Below the pieces are notes generated by a model. The model did no database searches and was not told where the DNA came from. It saw nothing but the letters and a program-made list of their open reading frames with translations. Position numbers and translations under genes: made by a program. Positions 1 through 12,359 of a stretch of DNA of 64,000 bases are shown here, piece after piece; the stretch's first letter is position 1; each line of letters starts with the position of its first letter. The stretch covers positions 61,324,917 to 61,388,916 of the forward strand of contig CM049319.1 of assembly GCA_026874595.1 (NCBI GenBank), given 5' to 3'. The DNA comes from Sipunculus nudus. Lineage: Eukaryota > Annelida > Sipuncula > Golfingiida > Sipunculidae.

Positions 1-595
1 TGTTATTAAACTAGCATTTAACAGACACTGACAATAGATCTGCTCACATGAAAAAAGTACATGCCAACTCATTTCTAAACAGAAACCTCCTGGATGTCAA
101 GTTAAAAGATTCTAAGTCCAATGGTTATGACTTGTGCCCTGTTAATGGATGACCGCTTCCTTGAAGGTCTCAAAAATTAAATTAAAATAAAATGTGTAAA
201 AATTGGAAAAATTTACAGGTGGTGCCACCAGTCTGCAGGGACTGATGAAACACTCCATGATCAAAATAAATGCAAAGAATCATGGTGATCAATGCATTAG
301 TTATTCAGACACTGAAGTGTTTGTATCAAATTTTAAATTATTCTGTGGGGTACTTTTAAGGCACTATAACTCAGAGGATATGGGTAACAGAGATTCAGGT
401 TTCCAAGGAGATTTCACATGGACCTGCCTGGATTTCAAATTAGAAGATTCCAGGTCCAGCAGTTACAATTTGTGCCTGGTCATTGGACAGACAGATGGAC
501 GGACAGACAGATGGCACCACAGAAAGACACACAGATAACTGACAAAGAGTGGATGCAATAGCTAAGATGACTTTCAGTAAGCTGAGCTAAAAATA
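1..595 (+). mobile_element. Family B Helentron-like element, 3' part
   Basis: This is the right part of a family B repeat, cut by the window edge. It contains a degenerate palindrome unit (GGTGGTGCCACC near 220), the phrase about crossing a drug-like stretch of GACAGACGGAC near 485-515, and a terminal stem-loop near 559-590 (GCTAAGATGACTTTCAGTAAGC followed by AAAAAT is a variant of the family 3' end). The 111-residue open frame at 203-538 is repeat sequence and shows no protein family. Confidence 0.6.
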
Positions 596-2806
596 TACCA
601 AAGGCACCAGATAAGAAAGATGTATGCATTCCGAAAGTATATCCTCTACAGCTAACTTGTTTAAGTCTGTCAACTGACCACTAAACCTTTACTGACACAT
701 CCAATAAACAGATAGACAGCAGACTGACAAATGAGGGTTAGGCGTCATTTCATGAAACCACTCACAGGAGAACTAAAACCAAGATAACCAGACACACACA
801 ACAAGCAAGGCCTTGATACCTTTATCATGATTTGCCAGTTTTCCTTGCTAAGATTGGTATATACAGTGTGATGAGCTGAAGGGATAGGCATGCCATATCT
901 GCAGTTGACAGCTCTGTATTTTATCACAAACCTCAGTGGAATTAATATTGTTCCGGGGAAGAAATGCTGCCTCTGGGGACAAATGACAAACTGACCTATG
1001 TGTGGAGGTGTTTGTACACCAAATATTTTACTGGCCCAGCTTTGCTGAACCATTACGAACAGACTGATACCAAGAGAGTCGTAAGTGCTCCCCTCGAAGT
1101 GCCTATTGCAGTGGATGTGTCTCGAGGGAGGTACATGTGTTCTGCTAGGAAACCATTAGAAGTCAAGCCATTTTTCCCAGTCCCATGCACTAAATTCGGA
1201 AGTGGAATTAAACTGGGTTTCTTTTCCCTCTTGTTGACTGGCATATCAGCACCACACTTTTGCAGTCCATGAAATGCCTCAAGAAAATCAATCATTTTTT
1301 GTAACAAATAAAAATTCTGTATGAAAAGAATATGAAGAAAAGCCAAAATACTCAAGCTTAACATGAAAGAACATACAATTATGACCATGAATTAATATTA
1401 TGTTTATTAATTGTTCATAAAAAGACATAATAAGAACACCAACATTCATCTAATTTTTTTCTGATCTTTGCCTGAATAATATGCAAAATGTTCTTTAATC
1501 AATAGACATTCTCTACCTCAACAGTGCCATCTGTCTGTAACAATTGACACTGGGTGATTGGGTCTGTTATACCTACAAACAAATCATATTCTGTTACATT
1601 TTTTTTAATTAAAAATAAAATTTTATCTTATCTTATAGGAGGAGGTACCCAAATGTGATTCTGGCTTTAAAAATTTATTGAAAAACAAAAGCGCTATGCT
1701 GACTGAGCAGATCACCGTTTAATACACACAGTGCACATGATCATGGAAAAAGCCTATTAGCATTCAACTCTTGTTTCTTTACAAGTATTTAAGAGAACAT
1801 ACTTTTGACAAATTCATAAATAAAACTTGGCATCAAACAGTAACAAATGTCACCATAATAATGTTCTCTTCATTTCCTGTTATAGATTATGCTTTTCATC
1901 TTCAATTACAGTATTCATTGCAGCAGGATTACAATCAACATTAGGGTAAAGTGAAAAAAGTGGAAAATAACAATGACAGGAGTTCTTACAGTTTCAGGGA
2001 CTTTTTTTGTTAAATTGATTCCACATCCCTGCCAAACCAAAATATGACCTACTAATCACACATCTGATGTGCTACAACTGTCAAGCCTGATAACATCAAA
2101 CGAAGGACCTCGGTGGCATAATGACACACTCCCTGCATGATTATACCCGGGTTCTTCCCACAGAAAACGTGATCCAAGAGTTAAAGATTGATCAAACTTG
2201 CAGTATGTACCTCCCCTGGGGTTTTAGTGGTGGTGCTGCAGTGTGACCCAGTGCACATCAAGTAAAATTGTCCCACCCACTAGATCGGTAGAATTTTAAT
2301 CATTACCACCCACATAGTATCTCACTAATCTACAGCATCAGTTGCTGCTACAGATGCATAACACTATATTCATCCTCCTCTATGAAGTCAATCCACCTGT
2401 ATTCAAATCTGATACCATGCAGATTTTCCATTTTTCTAACCCTTTACTGCTCATATTAATTGATTTACAAAAATCTGACACGCTTTATATTTGCATTAAG
2501 GGTGTCTTGGATAGTATATGATAGCCCTTTAATAATTCTATAATTCATAGTGGAAATTAAAAAGTAAATCCCTTATAACATGACTGAAATATGGTATTTT
2601 TTTTCACATTTTTTCTTCTTTAAACTATATCATAAGGAATATTTTTTAAAAAGGGTTTTGGTAAATAAAATGTTGTTAAATTTATATGAAAATTACACAG
2701 TTTTTTCTCAGTAAATATATGTCAGATGTAATTTGATACGATGTCTATATGCTAAGGGATGCCAAAACCACAGTATTTTTACCCAATATATATTATATAA
2801 ATATAA
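596..2806. other. Intergenic, no supported gene
   Basis: AT-rich sequence with short open frames only. Overlapping frames on both strands at 745-1388 (about 100 codons each) have no recognisable motif, and mutual overlap on opposite strands argues against coding. A possible tRNA-derived repeat lies at 2100-2175 and is listed separately. Confidence 0.5.
2100..2175 (+). repeat. Possible tRNA-derived SINE head
   Basis: TGGCATAATGA at 2114-2124 resembles a Pol III A box and GGGTTCTTCCC near 2149-2159 resembles a B box, at roughly tRNA-like spacing. The fold is not a functional tRNA that I can draw, so this is at best a SINE head. Low confidence. Confidence 0.25.
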
Positions 2807-5420
2807 AACAAGGGACCTATGGGTCACGACGCTCAGCTGTTATATATGATAAAAAAATATTTTTTAGAAATGAGGCACATGCTGGTTTTGTGTGGTAATA
2901 AATATAAGCTGTATTATGAGTTGTGGGTGTTTAGCTTATGTATGATTTTGATAGTATCTTTGGAGACAGGGAAGAGGATTGATTTCATTTATTTTATTAA
3001 CAAATGGAGTGCTTTTGTCACACAGATTTTGACTTGGCCATATAACTTATAAGCAGAACATATAATATAAGAGTTTAACTATTTATTAAAAAAATTACAA
3101 ATATTGTCCCAAATATAATTTTTATTAAAAATAATAAGAGAATCATATGATTTTTTAAAATGAAATATAACTGATATGATTATTAAAATAATATTAAAGA
3201 ATATATTCATGAACGCATTCATGAATACATTTTGAAAGTATTTGCACGAGTATTCATATACTTTCATTTTTACCTGAATTCCCATTCTTTATGCAAGAAA
3301 TTTTATAATGGAGTACATAATCATATTCGTATTTAAATACAATTACAAAGTATTTGCACCATGTCTGGTATTTATTCAGTTTTACCAAACAATGATTTTG
3401 AGAATCCAGAATATACAAAATTCACACATTTAAATAATGATCATAAGTACCTGGTTTTATGGCTTTTATTTATATTAAAAAATAACTGTAAAAAATTCAT
3501 TTTGGACTAATTTCACATCAATGTACACACTAGACACAGTAGGAATCTAGATTAATATTATCAACTGCATCTTTGTCTATCATTAATTTCCTTCATATAA
3601 TCCCTAATGATTAGTAATGAATAATATAATTTACTTCTTTATCATTAAAAATGAACTGAAAAATGCCATAGGTGACTGCATGGTGTTATTTGGAATATGT
3701 GACATTCTACCCATCGATACAAGATTCTTATATCATCAGTAACTGCAAGTTAATTTCCTGTTCTTATAAACTAACAAATTCCTTTTCTATTTTTCTTTAA
3801 TTTGTTATTAAAAACCAAGAAAAATTTATTAATTTATTGTTTATTGTTATGTTGTTGGTTAAAACTACTAGATGAGTTGGGTTGGACACCTGGATCAACT
3901 GTGGCTGGTCATAAGCTGCCTGGATTCTCGCCTCAAGCGTGCATAATGTGATGAAAGGTCAACAAGGTCAACATACAGGTGACTTAAGAGGGGCTGGAGA
4001 GAGCCAAAGTCTGACAGGGTCTCATAAAAAACATTAATAAAAGCTACAATATTTGGCCAATTTCTTTCAGCTTTCTAAACTAAAAAGCTGAAATCCTTAT
4101 GTGTGCATCAGCCATGATATGAAAATTATATCAACAGTGCTCTCAGGAAACAAACGTGCCATGGTCACAGTTGGGCAAAATTTAAGGTACTAATTTTATA
4201 TTTAAACTAATAACTTATAAAATTTGAAAAATTCAGAACTAATTTTGGGTATTCAATTGAATCTTGATTAAATAATGTTACATCCCTGACAATAAAATCT
4301 CTAGCTTCAGCAATGCCCTTGTTAAGGGAGTAAATATATTTCTTGATTTTTTACAAAGTGCATTATGTTTGGGCCCATAACTTAAAAAAAATACACAATA
4401 CTGACATCATTTCTGGCATGTGCATAGCGAATGTATAGAAAAATATGTATATTATATATGATCAAAGTCAGATCAGTGGTTTTGATATTAGGCAGTTTTA
4501 CAGTGTAACAATGGGTTTTTAATGGAAAAATGAAGTTTTTCATTGATATCTCGAAGGAATTAAGTCCTAGTGACCAAATTCTTGGCATGGTAGGGGATTT
4601 TGGAGAAATCTAACTGTATGCCAAATTTAAGGAACTTAGAGCTGAAGCTCGGGAGCTGAGCTCTAGCAAACTGCATAACACTAGCAATATGTGACATGTT
4701 GCTTGAAAACTTGAATAAAATCTACAGTTTTTGATCAACTGGTTTCAAATTTTTGGTGTTAACAGTTGAAATGCTACCAAAAACATGCTGTGAAAATTAA
4801 ATCCACAGCAGTTACAGCAAAAAAACGTGCCATGGTCAAAGTTGGGCAAAATTTAAGGTACCAATTTTTTATTTTTGCTAATATTTTAAAAAATTTAAAA
4901 GATTTTGATCTAATTTTGGGTATACAATTTAATTTTGATTAATAAAAGTAATATTACTGGAAAAAAAGTGCTTAGCTTTAACAAGTTTTGTGTTAAGTGA
5001 TCAAATTTCTTTCCTGATTATTTACAAAATGCATTATGTTTGGGCCCATAACTTTTTTAAAATTATATAATACAGACCTAATTTTTTTGCATGTACATAG
5101 GAATTATATAGAGGATTATTTATAGGAAATATGAGGAAAAACAGATGTGTGGTTTTGATATTAGGCAGTCCTGAAGTGTGAAAATAGGTATTTAATAAAA
5201 AATTGAGGTTTTTCCTTAATTTCTCAAAGGAATGAAGTCGCAAAGACTCAGTTTTCGGCTTGGAAGGAGATCTTGGGGACATCTAACATTATGCTGAATT
5301 TTGGATTCCTAGGTCTTACAGTTTCAAAACGTGCGACATCTACGGACGGATGGACGGACGGACAGACGGACAATGGACCACGACTATAGCTCAGATGACT
5401 TATAGTCAGCTGAGCTAAAA
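2807..5420 (+). mobile_element. Family B Helentron-like element, 2.6 kb
   Basis: The 5' end is AACAAGGGACC at 2807 with an imperfect GACCTATGGGTC hairpin and GCTCAGCTG at 2831-2839. The 3' end is a stem-loop at 5386-5418 ending GTCAGCTGAGC (5405-5415) then AAAA. The 3' motif is the inverse of the 5' motif but sits at the extreme end, giving asymmetric terminal inverted repeats. GACGGACGGAC-type sequence precedes the 3' end, as in other B copies. No transposase or helicase frame is present, so it is non-autonomous. Whether all the AT-rich interior belongs to one insertion is uncertain. Confidence 0.6.
4130..5330 (+). repeat. Two tandem copies of a ~670-bp unit
   Basis: ACGTGCCATGGTCA followed by GTTGGGCAAAATTTAAGG occurs at about 4155 and 4827. 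GCATTATGTTTGGGCCCATA occurs at about 4361 and 5031. The run TTTTGATATTAGGCAG also occurs twice. The spacing is about 670 bp, so two diverged units lie in the right half of the family B element. Confidence 0.75.
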
Positions 5421-5987
5421 AAGGACTCTGAGGCAAGACACCTTGAATATGAAGCAAAATAGTTCCTGCTAAGGGGTGTTAAGCTAACACATAAGTTGGA
5501 TATGGACATCAAATATATTTATATTACCCGTACTGCTCTGCTTATATACCCTCAGGGCTCAGCTTGCAACCACAAAAAAATCTACTAGCTTTGTTCACCT
5601 AAGTATCTCACAATCCATCGGCTGTCCACTCATTCAGCAAAAAATCTTTAATGAAAATTTGGATAAAGGTTGCCTACGAATAATTTTCATGCAATGTTAC
5701 AGAATTTGAAACAACAGTTTTGTGGAAGATGAATTTTGCAGCCCTCAGTTTGATATAGGCTTACCTGGCCACAAGATCAACTTCAGCTGTCCATGACTCT
5801 AACCAACTAGTGGCCCATGGGCACTGACGCTCAGCCGAATACAAGAAACATTGAATAATGAGTTGCCAGAGTGCAAAAAATCATGAATTTTGTGAATAGT
5901 CCTTAGACATAGGTTACAGTGGGTGTTTTGACAGATGACCACATCATTTGAAGGTCTCATAAATAGAAAAAAATTGCTAAAATAATT
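5421..5987. other. Intergenic with a family B 5' fragment
   Basis: Only a fragment is recognised: GTGGCCCATGGGC with GACGCTCAGCCG near 5811-5840, the 5' signature of family B. The rest shows nothing I can name. Confidence 0.4.
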
Positions 5988-6299
5988 GAAACAAGGCCTA
6001 CAGGCCTAATGCAAACCTGTGCAAAGTTTAAGAGTATGGTTGGAGGTTTTTTTAAAATTAATATTGATCCTCTTAAGTCCTGCATATCTACCTTAGTCAT
6101 TATGATTTCAGCAAAATGGACGTGTCAGATCTGCAAGTTTTAGACAGGACATTTTAAAACCAGAATATGGGTTGTCGACAAGTGACTGTGTATCCGCAGA
6201 AATCAGAGTGGGACGGGTGAAGTGAGGCATGGATTAAGTGGCAAGGGGAAAAGAGTGAGGTGTGTTGCATATTAGCATGGATGTCTGCAGCTTAAACGT

Positions 6300-8060
6300 A
6301 AATGTAGGTGGTGCCATCTATCATAAAATTGAGAAAATTGTCCAGGATGTATAAACCTGCAAAATTTCAGGTGGATAAGTCAAACCACTGCTGAGATATG
6401 AGTGATTTTGTCCCAAGGCAGATGAACAGATGGACGCTGTGCCTAAGTGGTTGCAGGTGGCGCCACCAGTTTGCCTATGATGAAGAGGAGGGTAAGATCT
6501 AAACACAAGCAAAATTTTGGCCCAATCGGTCAAACAGTTCCCGAGATATGAGCTTGGATGTCTGCAGAGTAAACGTGAATGTAAGTGGCGCCACCTATCA
6601 TAAAATTGAGAAAGCTGTCAAGGATGTATAAACCTGCAAAATTTCAGGTGGATAAGTCACACCACTTCTGAGATACGAGTCATTTTATCCCAAGGCAGAT
6701 GAACAGATGGACGCTGTGCCTAAGTGGTTACAGGTGGCGCCACCAGTTTGCCTATGATGAAGAGGAGGGTAAGATCTAAACACAAGCAAAATTTTGGCCC
6801 AATCGGTCAAACGGTTCCCGAGATATGAGCTTGGATGTCTGCAGAGTAAACGTGAATGTAAGTGGCGCCACCTATCATAAAATTGAGAAAGCTGTCAAGG
6901 ATGTTAAACCTGCAAAATTTCAGGTGGATAAGTCACACCACTTCTGAGATACGAGTCATTTTATCCCAAGGCAGATGAACAGATGGACGCTGTGCATAAG
7001 TGGTTGTAGGTGGTGCCACCAGTTTTCCCCTATGATGAAGAGCTATGTGAGATCTATACACAAGCAAAATTTTGGCCCAATCGGTCAAACGGTTCCCAAG
7101 ATATGAGCTTGGATGTCTGCAGAGTAAACCTGAATGTAGGTGGTGCCACCTGTCATAAAATCAAGAGAGCTGTCCAGGATGTATAAACCTGCAAAATTTC
7201 AGGTGGATAAGTCACACCACTTCTGAAATACGAGTCATTTTATCCCAAGGCAGATGAACAGATGGACGCTGTGCCTAAGTGGTTGCAGGTGGCGCCACCA
7301 GTTTGCCTATGATGAAGAGGAGGGTAAGATCTAAACACAAGCAAAATTTTGGCCCAATCGGTCAAACGGTTCCCGAGATATGAGCTTGGATGTCTGCAGA
7401 GTAAACGTGAATGTAAGTGGCGCCACCTATCATAAAATTGAGAAAGCTGTCAAGGATGTTAAACCTGCAAAATTTCAGGTGGATAAGTCACACGACTTCT
7501 GAGATACGAGTCATTTTATCCCAAGGCAGATGAACAGATGGACGCTGTGCATAAGTGGTTGCAGGTGGTGCCACCAGTTTTGCCTATGATGAAGAGCTAT
7601 GTGAGATCTATACACAAGCAAAATTTTGGCCCAATCGGTCAAACGGTTCCCAAGATATGAGCTTGGATGTCGACGGAGTAAACCTGAATGTAGGTGGTGC
7701 CACCTGTCATAAAATCAAGAGAGCTGTCCAGGATGTATAAACCTGCAAAATTTCAGGTGGATAAGTCAAACAACTGCTGAGATATGAGTGATTTTATTCA
7801 AAAGCAGATGAAAGATGGACGCTGTGCATAAATGGTTGCAGGTGGTGGCACCAGTTTTGCCTATGATGAAGAGCTATGTGAGATCTATACACATGAAATA
7901 TTTTGGCCCAATCAGTCAAACAATTTTTAGCCTGATCGGTCGAAAGGTTCCTGAGATATGTGGGTTTTTGTGTGGAAACAGACGCACAAATGGACGCTGG
8001 GCAGCAAGGAAAGGAAGAGGTCAACCAAAAATGTGGGCGCAGCAGTTCACATGTGACCTG
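6300..8060 (+). repeat. 277-bp dimeric tandem array with GGTGGCGCC palindromes
   Basis: Palindrome positions at 6456, 6733, 7009, 7288, 7564 and 7841 give steps of 277, 276, 279, 276 and 277 bp. Each unit is two related halves of about 148 and 129 bp, each opening with GGTGGCGCCACC or a variant and sharing GCAAAATTT and GAGATATGAG. The block 6733-7288 is repeated almost exactly at 7288-7841, a second level of about 555 bp, which implies recent expansion. Open frames here (for example 7555-7740 and 7815-8081) are repeat sequence, not genes. Confidence 0.88.
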
Positions 8061-8144
8061 ATGATAAACCTGATTCGCTAAAAATGCAAACCAAGTTTTT
8101 TCAAACAGTTGAAAGATATAGTTCCAATTATCTGGGAATTCTGC

Positions 8145-8210
8145 ATCTAGACATTGTGTCTAGACATCTAGACGCTGTGTCTAGACGTCTAGACACATTG
8201 TCTAGACACC
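8145..8210 (+). repeat. Cluster of GTCTAGAC palindromes
   Basis: TCTAGA occurs six times in about 65 bp, often within GTCTAGAC. A shorter version with four copies occurs in family A copy 3 at about 28305-28355. Confidence 0.8.
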
Positions 8211-9010
8211 AGCCAGAGCCATGTCAGTTGCCATGGTGATGTCTGGACCCCACCTGTTTGAACTGAGTGACCTCTTGACTTGGCTGCTGAAACTCAGCAT
8301 GTTGTCAAATCTGTTTTCAAACACAGAGAGCCTTTTTCAATTGGCTACAATGCTTTTTTAAAGCTGTATTTACCCAATCTATTCTTATAAACTGGCAGAA
8401 CCCTACCACAGATAATTCTTGTAAAGTTTAAACCAATCAGCTTAAGAGTTTCATCATAAATCAGTGTATATGCTAGAAGAGGTTAAAATTACATTTTCGC
8501 TTGTAAAAACACATCAATGTAAGTGGCGCCACCAATACCTCAATTTTAGATATGACATTTGTGACAAACATTGGTATAAAAGTTAGTGATTATAGCTCTA
8601 GCCGTTTCTGAGATTTTAATTTTAGTGTGCTTTTTTGGACAGATGACTAAGTTCAACCTCCTGTAACTCAGCCAAAAATCTCCGCAATGGAACCATTTGG
8701 ACAAACTTGAGAGAGATTGTTCCAGGGATCATTTCTGTGAAATATTGGACAATTTGCCTGGACAGTTTTGGGGAAGAAGATTTTTAAAGCTTTTTTAGCT
8801 TTTTCCCTATATAATCTAAGAAAATGCAGTTAGAAAAAAATAAACAAAATCTGATAGAGTTATCAGATGACTGATAATTTGCAAAAAAATTGGTGATGCT
8901 AGCTTCTGCCATTTTTGAGATAGCTAAGGTTAATGTACAGACGACGCATGACAGACAACGCACGACGGACACTGCCGCACCATAGCATAAGCTCACAGGT
9001 TCGCTAATAA

Positions 9011-11265
9011 CATACAGGTACTGTCACCAGTCTGTAGGAACCGATGAAACACTCTATGATAAATATGTATCCAAAGAATCATGGCTATCAAGGCATTTGT
9101 TATTCACATCTGGAGCTTTTGTATCAAATTTTTAATTATTCTCGGGGGTATTACAAGCCCTATAGCTCAGAGAAAATGGGTAACAGAGACCTTATATCAG
9201 GTTTCAAAGGAAATTTTGGATGTTAAGTAAGATGTTTCTAGGTTCAGCAATTACGGTTTGCGCTGTGTTAACAGATTACCACTAAATTTGAAGATCTCAT
9301 AAATAGAGAAAGGTTGCCTAAAAATTTGAAAAAAATATAGGTGGCGCCACGAGTCTACAGGAACTGAAGAAAAACTCAATTGTCAATATGCATACCATCA
9401 GGGGGTCAGTTATTCAGATACTGGAGTTTTTGTATCACATTTTCAACTAGAAAGCAGGTTGTCGACAAGCCACAACATGTACCTGCCAAGGTCAGAGTGG
9501 TACGGATGAAGTCAAGGATGGATTGAGTGATATGTCACACCACCCCTGAATACAGTCCACTTAAAACTCTGGGAAATGGGCAATGATTCATTCAACAAAA
9601 ACACCTGGCACCACCTGTCTGGTTTACGAGAAAACTCTCCAAGATGGACCGACATGCCAAATTTCAGACCAATACCTTGAACCACTCTTAAGATATGAGT
9701 AATTATCACCCAAAGCAAATGTATGAATGGATGCCATTGGTAAATGATTGCAAATTGGAACCACCAGTCTTGTTTACAAGATGGAGATGTCAAGATCTAT
9801 GGACATGCACAATTTTAACCCAATATATTGAAGAACCACTCAGACAAACAGATGGCAAATGCACAGATGGAAGTACGCAACAAGTATTGTAGGTGGCACT
9901 ACCAGTCATGATAACAAGATATATGGATATGCAAACATTCAGCTCAATATATTGACCCACTCCTGATGAAGATGATGCAAGATCTGTCAAATGGTCTTGG
10001 AGGAGTTCTCCAGAAAATGACCGCATCCTTCTTTGCCGGCGGAATGCGCACATAAACATAGTATCTACAAAACTCTGTTTTGGGGGATACAATTATTCTG
10101 GGGAATATTTACGAGCAACATAGCTCGGAGGATATGGGTAACAGAGACCTAATTTCAAGTTTCCATGAAAGACTACTTTTCATGGACCTCTTTAGATGAC
10201 AATTAAGTCAGAAGATACTAGGTCGATGGTGATGATTTGTGTCCTGTAAAGAGATGATGCTTTATTTGAACGTTTCAAAAATGGAGAAAACAGTGAGTAA
10301 AAGGTTGAAAAAATACAGGTGGCGCCACGAGTCTGCAGGAACTGAAAAATACACTCCGTGATCATTATGCTAGCTATGCAAGCAAAGAATCATGGCAAAC
10401 AGTGCATCAGTTATTCAGATACTGGAGCTTCTTATAATCAAATTTTTATATATTCCATAGGCCCATAGCTTGGAGGATATGGGTAACAGAGACCTAATTT
10501 CATGTTTCCAAGGAGATATTCATGGTTCTCCTCAGATGTCAAGTATTAAGATTCTAGGTCCAACAGTGACAATTTGTGACCTGTTAACAGATGACCACTT
10601 CATTTAAAGATCTCAAAAATAGAGAAAAAATGCATAAAAATTAGAAAAAAATCCAGATGGCGCCACCAGTCTGCAGGGACTGATGACACACTCCATGATC
10701 AATATGCATGTAAAGAATCATGGTGATTAATGCATTAGTTATTCAGATACTGGAGCTTTTGTATCAAATTTTTAATTATTCTTGCTGGTACTTTTGAGCC
10801 CAATAGCTTGAAGGAAATAAGTAACAGAGACCTCATTTCAGGTTTCCAAGGAGATTTTTCATGGTTCTCCCTGGATGTTAAGTATGAAGATTCCAGGTCC
10901 AGCAGTTACAATTTGTGCCCTGTTAACCCAAAAACATGTGTAAATATTCAAAATATACAAATGGCACCACCAGTCTGCAAGAACTGATGAAACACTCCAT
11001 GATCAGTATGCATGCAAAGAATTATGGTGATCACAGCATTAGTTATTTAGATACTGGAGCTTTTGTATCAAATTTTAATTATTCTGAGGGGTATTTATGA
11101 GCCCCATAGTTCTGAGGACATGAGTAACAGAAACCTAATTTCAGGTTTCCAAAGAGAGTTTTCATTTTTCTCCCAGGATGTCAATTATGAAGACTCCAGG
11201 TCCAGCAGTTAAGATTAGTGCCCTGTTAACAGATGAGGCTTTATTTGAAGGTCTCAAAAATAAAG
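9011..11265 (+). repeat. Family B tandem array, ~335-bp units
   Basis: Units open with GGTGGCGCCAC or variants followed by GAGTCTGCAGGAACTGA, near 9013, 9341, 10318, 10657 and 10960. They share a stretch on AATCATGGTGATCA, a GGATATGGGTAACAGAGACC phrase and GATTTGTGCCCTGTTAAC. A foreign block at about 9435-10095 interrupts the array: its start resembles family A (GTCGACAAGC) and its end resembles family C (ACATAGTATC ... GGGGGATACAATTA). Confidence 0.75.
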
Positions 11266-12225
11266 AAAACAAGGAACCCATGGGTCACTGTGTTCAGTTT
11301 AAGTTGACCTTGAAGGTAAAAATCTAAAATAATATCAAGTGGAGATAAATTAAGTGTAAAAGGAAGAGGTAATATAGGCCATGGTTGGTTTATATGATAG
11401 GTTAATTTGTATTGATGAGCAAGAAATTGTTGCAAATAATATTTTTTGTGACCTGACCATGTGTTTCCTAATGTTGAAACTGAAGCATGTGAGCAGTTTG
11501 TGAAAAAATGATCTGTACTATTACCATGTTAATAGTTGGCTTTTACATTAACTGTTGACATCTCAGTAGTTTACACATTTGTTGAATCTTTTGTATAATC
11601 TATAATATTAAATATTTATGTATTTTTTTTATTTTATGAAATGTATACAGTTGAAATATAACTAATTAACAACCTACATACACGGCAAACAAAGCCTGAT
11701 CTCCAATTCTGCTGAGGCAGGAAAATAATGAAAAAATGTTTGTATTAGATCCTCATTTTTTTATCACATCAATATTTTTTTTATTATAAGTTTATATTTC
11801 TATATATAAATAAAAAAACATATATATCTGAATATAAAATTTGATTCATAATTCTCAATTGCATCATCATAAATCTCAATCTTGTCATATAACACCACAT
11901 CATGCATACAAATTATTATTTATTTTTTACCACAAAATTTATCTTTTAAATCTGCAAAACAATATATATCTAAAACTTGATTTAGATTTCACAATTATAA
12001 ATTGTGTCTTTATTTATCCATAATGTGCTTCATATTTTATAAATTTAAGCATACTGATGGGTTAATTATATTTGTTAAAATCATTTAAAAGAAAACTGAT
12101 TTCTTTTAAAATGCTATATTTACACAACATGGCATCTTCTGGATTACACCTTGAATTACATTTTCTAAGTAAGTTTTTGTATATTTGCGTGGAAACAGCA
12201 TTACAACTATGGAGATACAGTGAAA
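11266..12225. other. AT-rich intergenic stretch
   Basis: Begins with a family B-like 5' start (AACAAGGAACCCATGGGTCACTG at about 11270), then becomes very AT-rich with no frame, array or known repeat that I recognise. No partner 3' end is evident. Confidence 0.4.
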
Positions 12226-12359
12226 ACAATAACAACTAGAAAACAGGTAGTCGACAAGCGACTACATGTTATCCACCATAATCAGAGTGGAACGGGTGAA
12301 GTGAGGCATGGATTTAGAGGCAAGGGGAAATAGAGTGAGGTGTGTTGCATATTAGCATG

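Larger units (their letters stand above)
5988..9010 (+). mobile_element. Family A Helentron-like element, copy 1
   Basis: Starts AACAAGGCCTACAGGCCT (terminus plus paired AGGCCT half-palindromes). GCAAACCTGT, one base from the family motif GCGAACCTGT, follows at about 6012. It ends with ACAGGTTCGC (8995-9004), the exact inverse of the family motif, then TAATAA. Inside are a 277-bp tandem array (6300-8060), a unique stretch with clustered TCTAGA (8145-8210), and a segment starting AGTGGCGCCACC near 8524 that recurs in copies 2 and 4. A GACGACGCATGAC-type stretch precedes the 3' end. No replication or helicase frame is present. Confidence 0.7.

Noticed and set aside
964-1388. Overlapping ~100-codon frames on both strands
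   Set aside because: No recognised motif and they overlap antisense; best explained as chance frames in slightly less AT-rich sequence.
6300-8060. Regularly spaced repeats as a possible CRISPR array
   Set aside because: Unit and half-unit lengths (129-148 bp) and lack of short conserved repeats with unique spacers exclude it; the DNA is eukaryotic.
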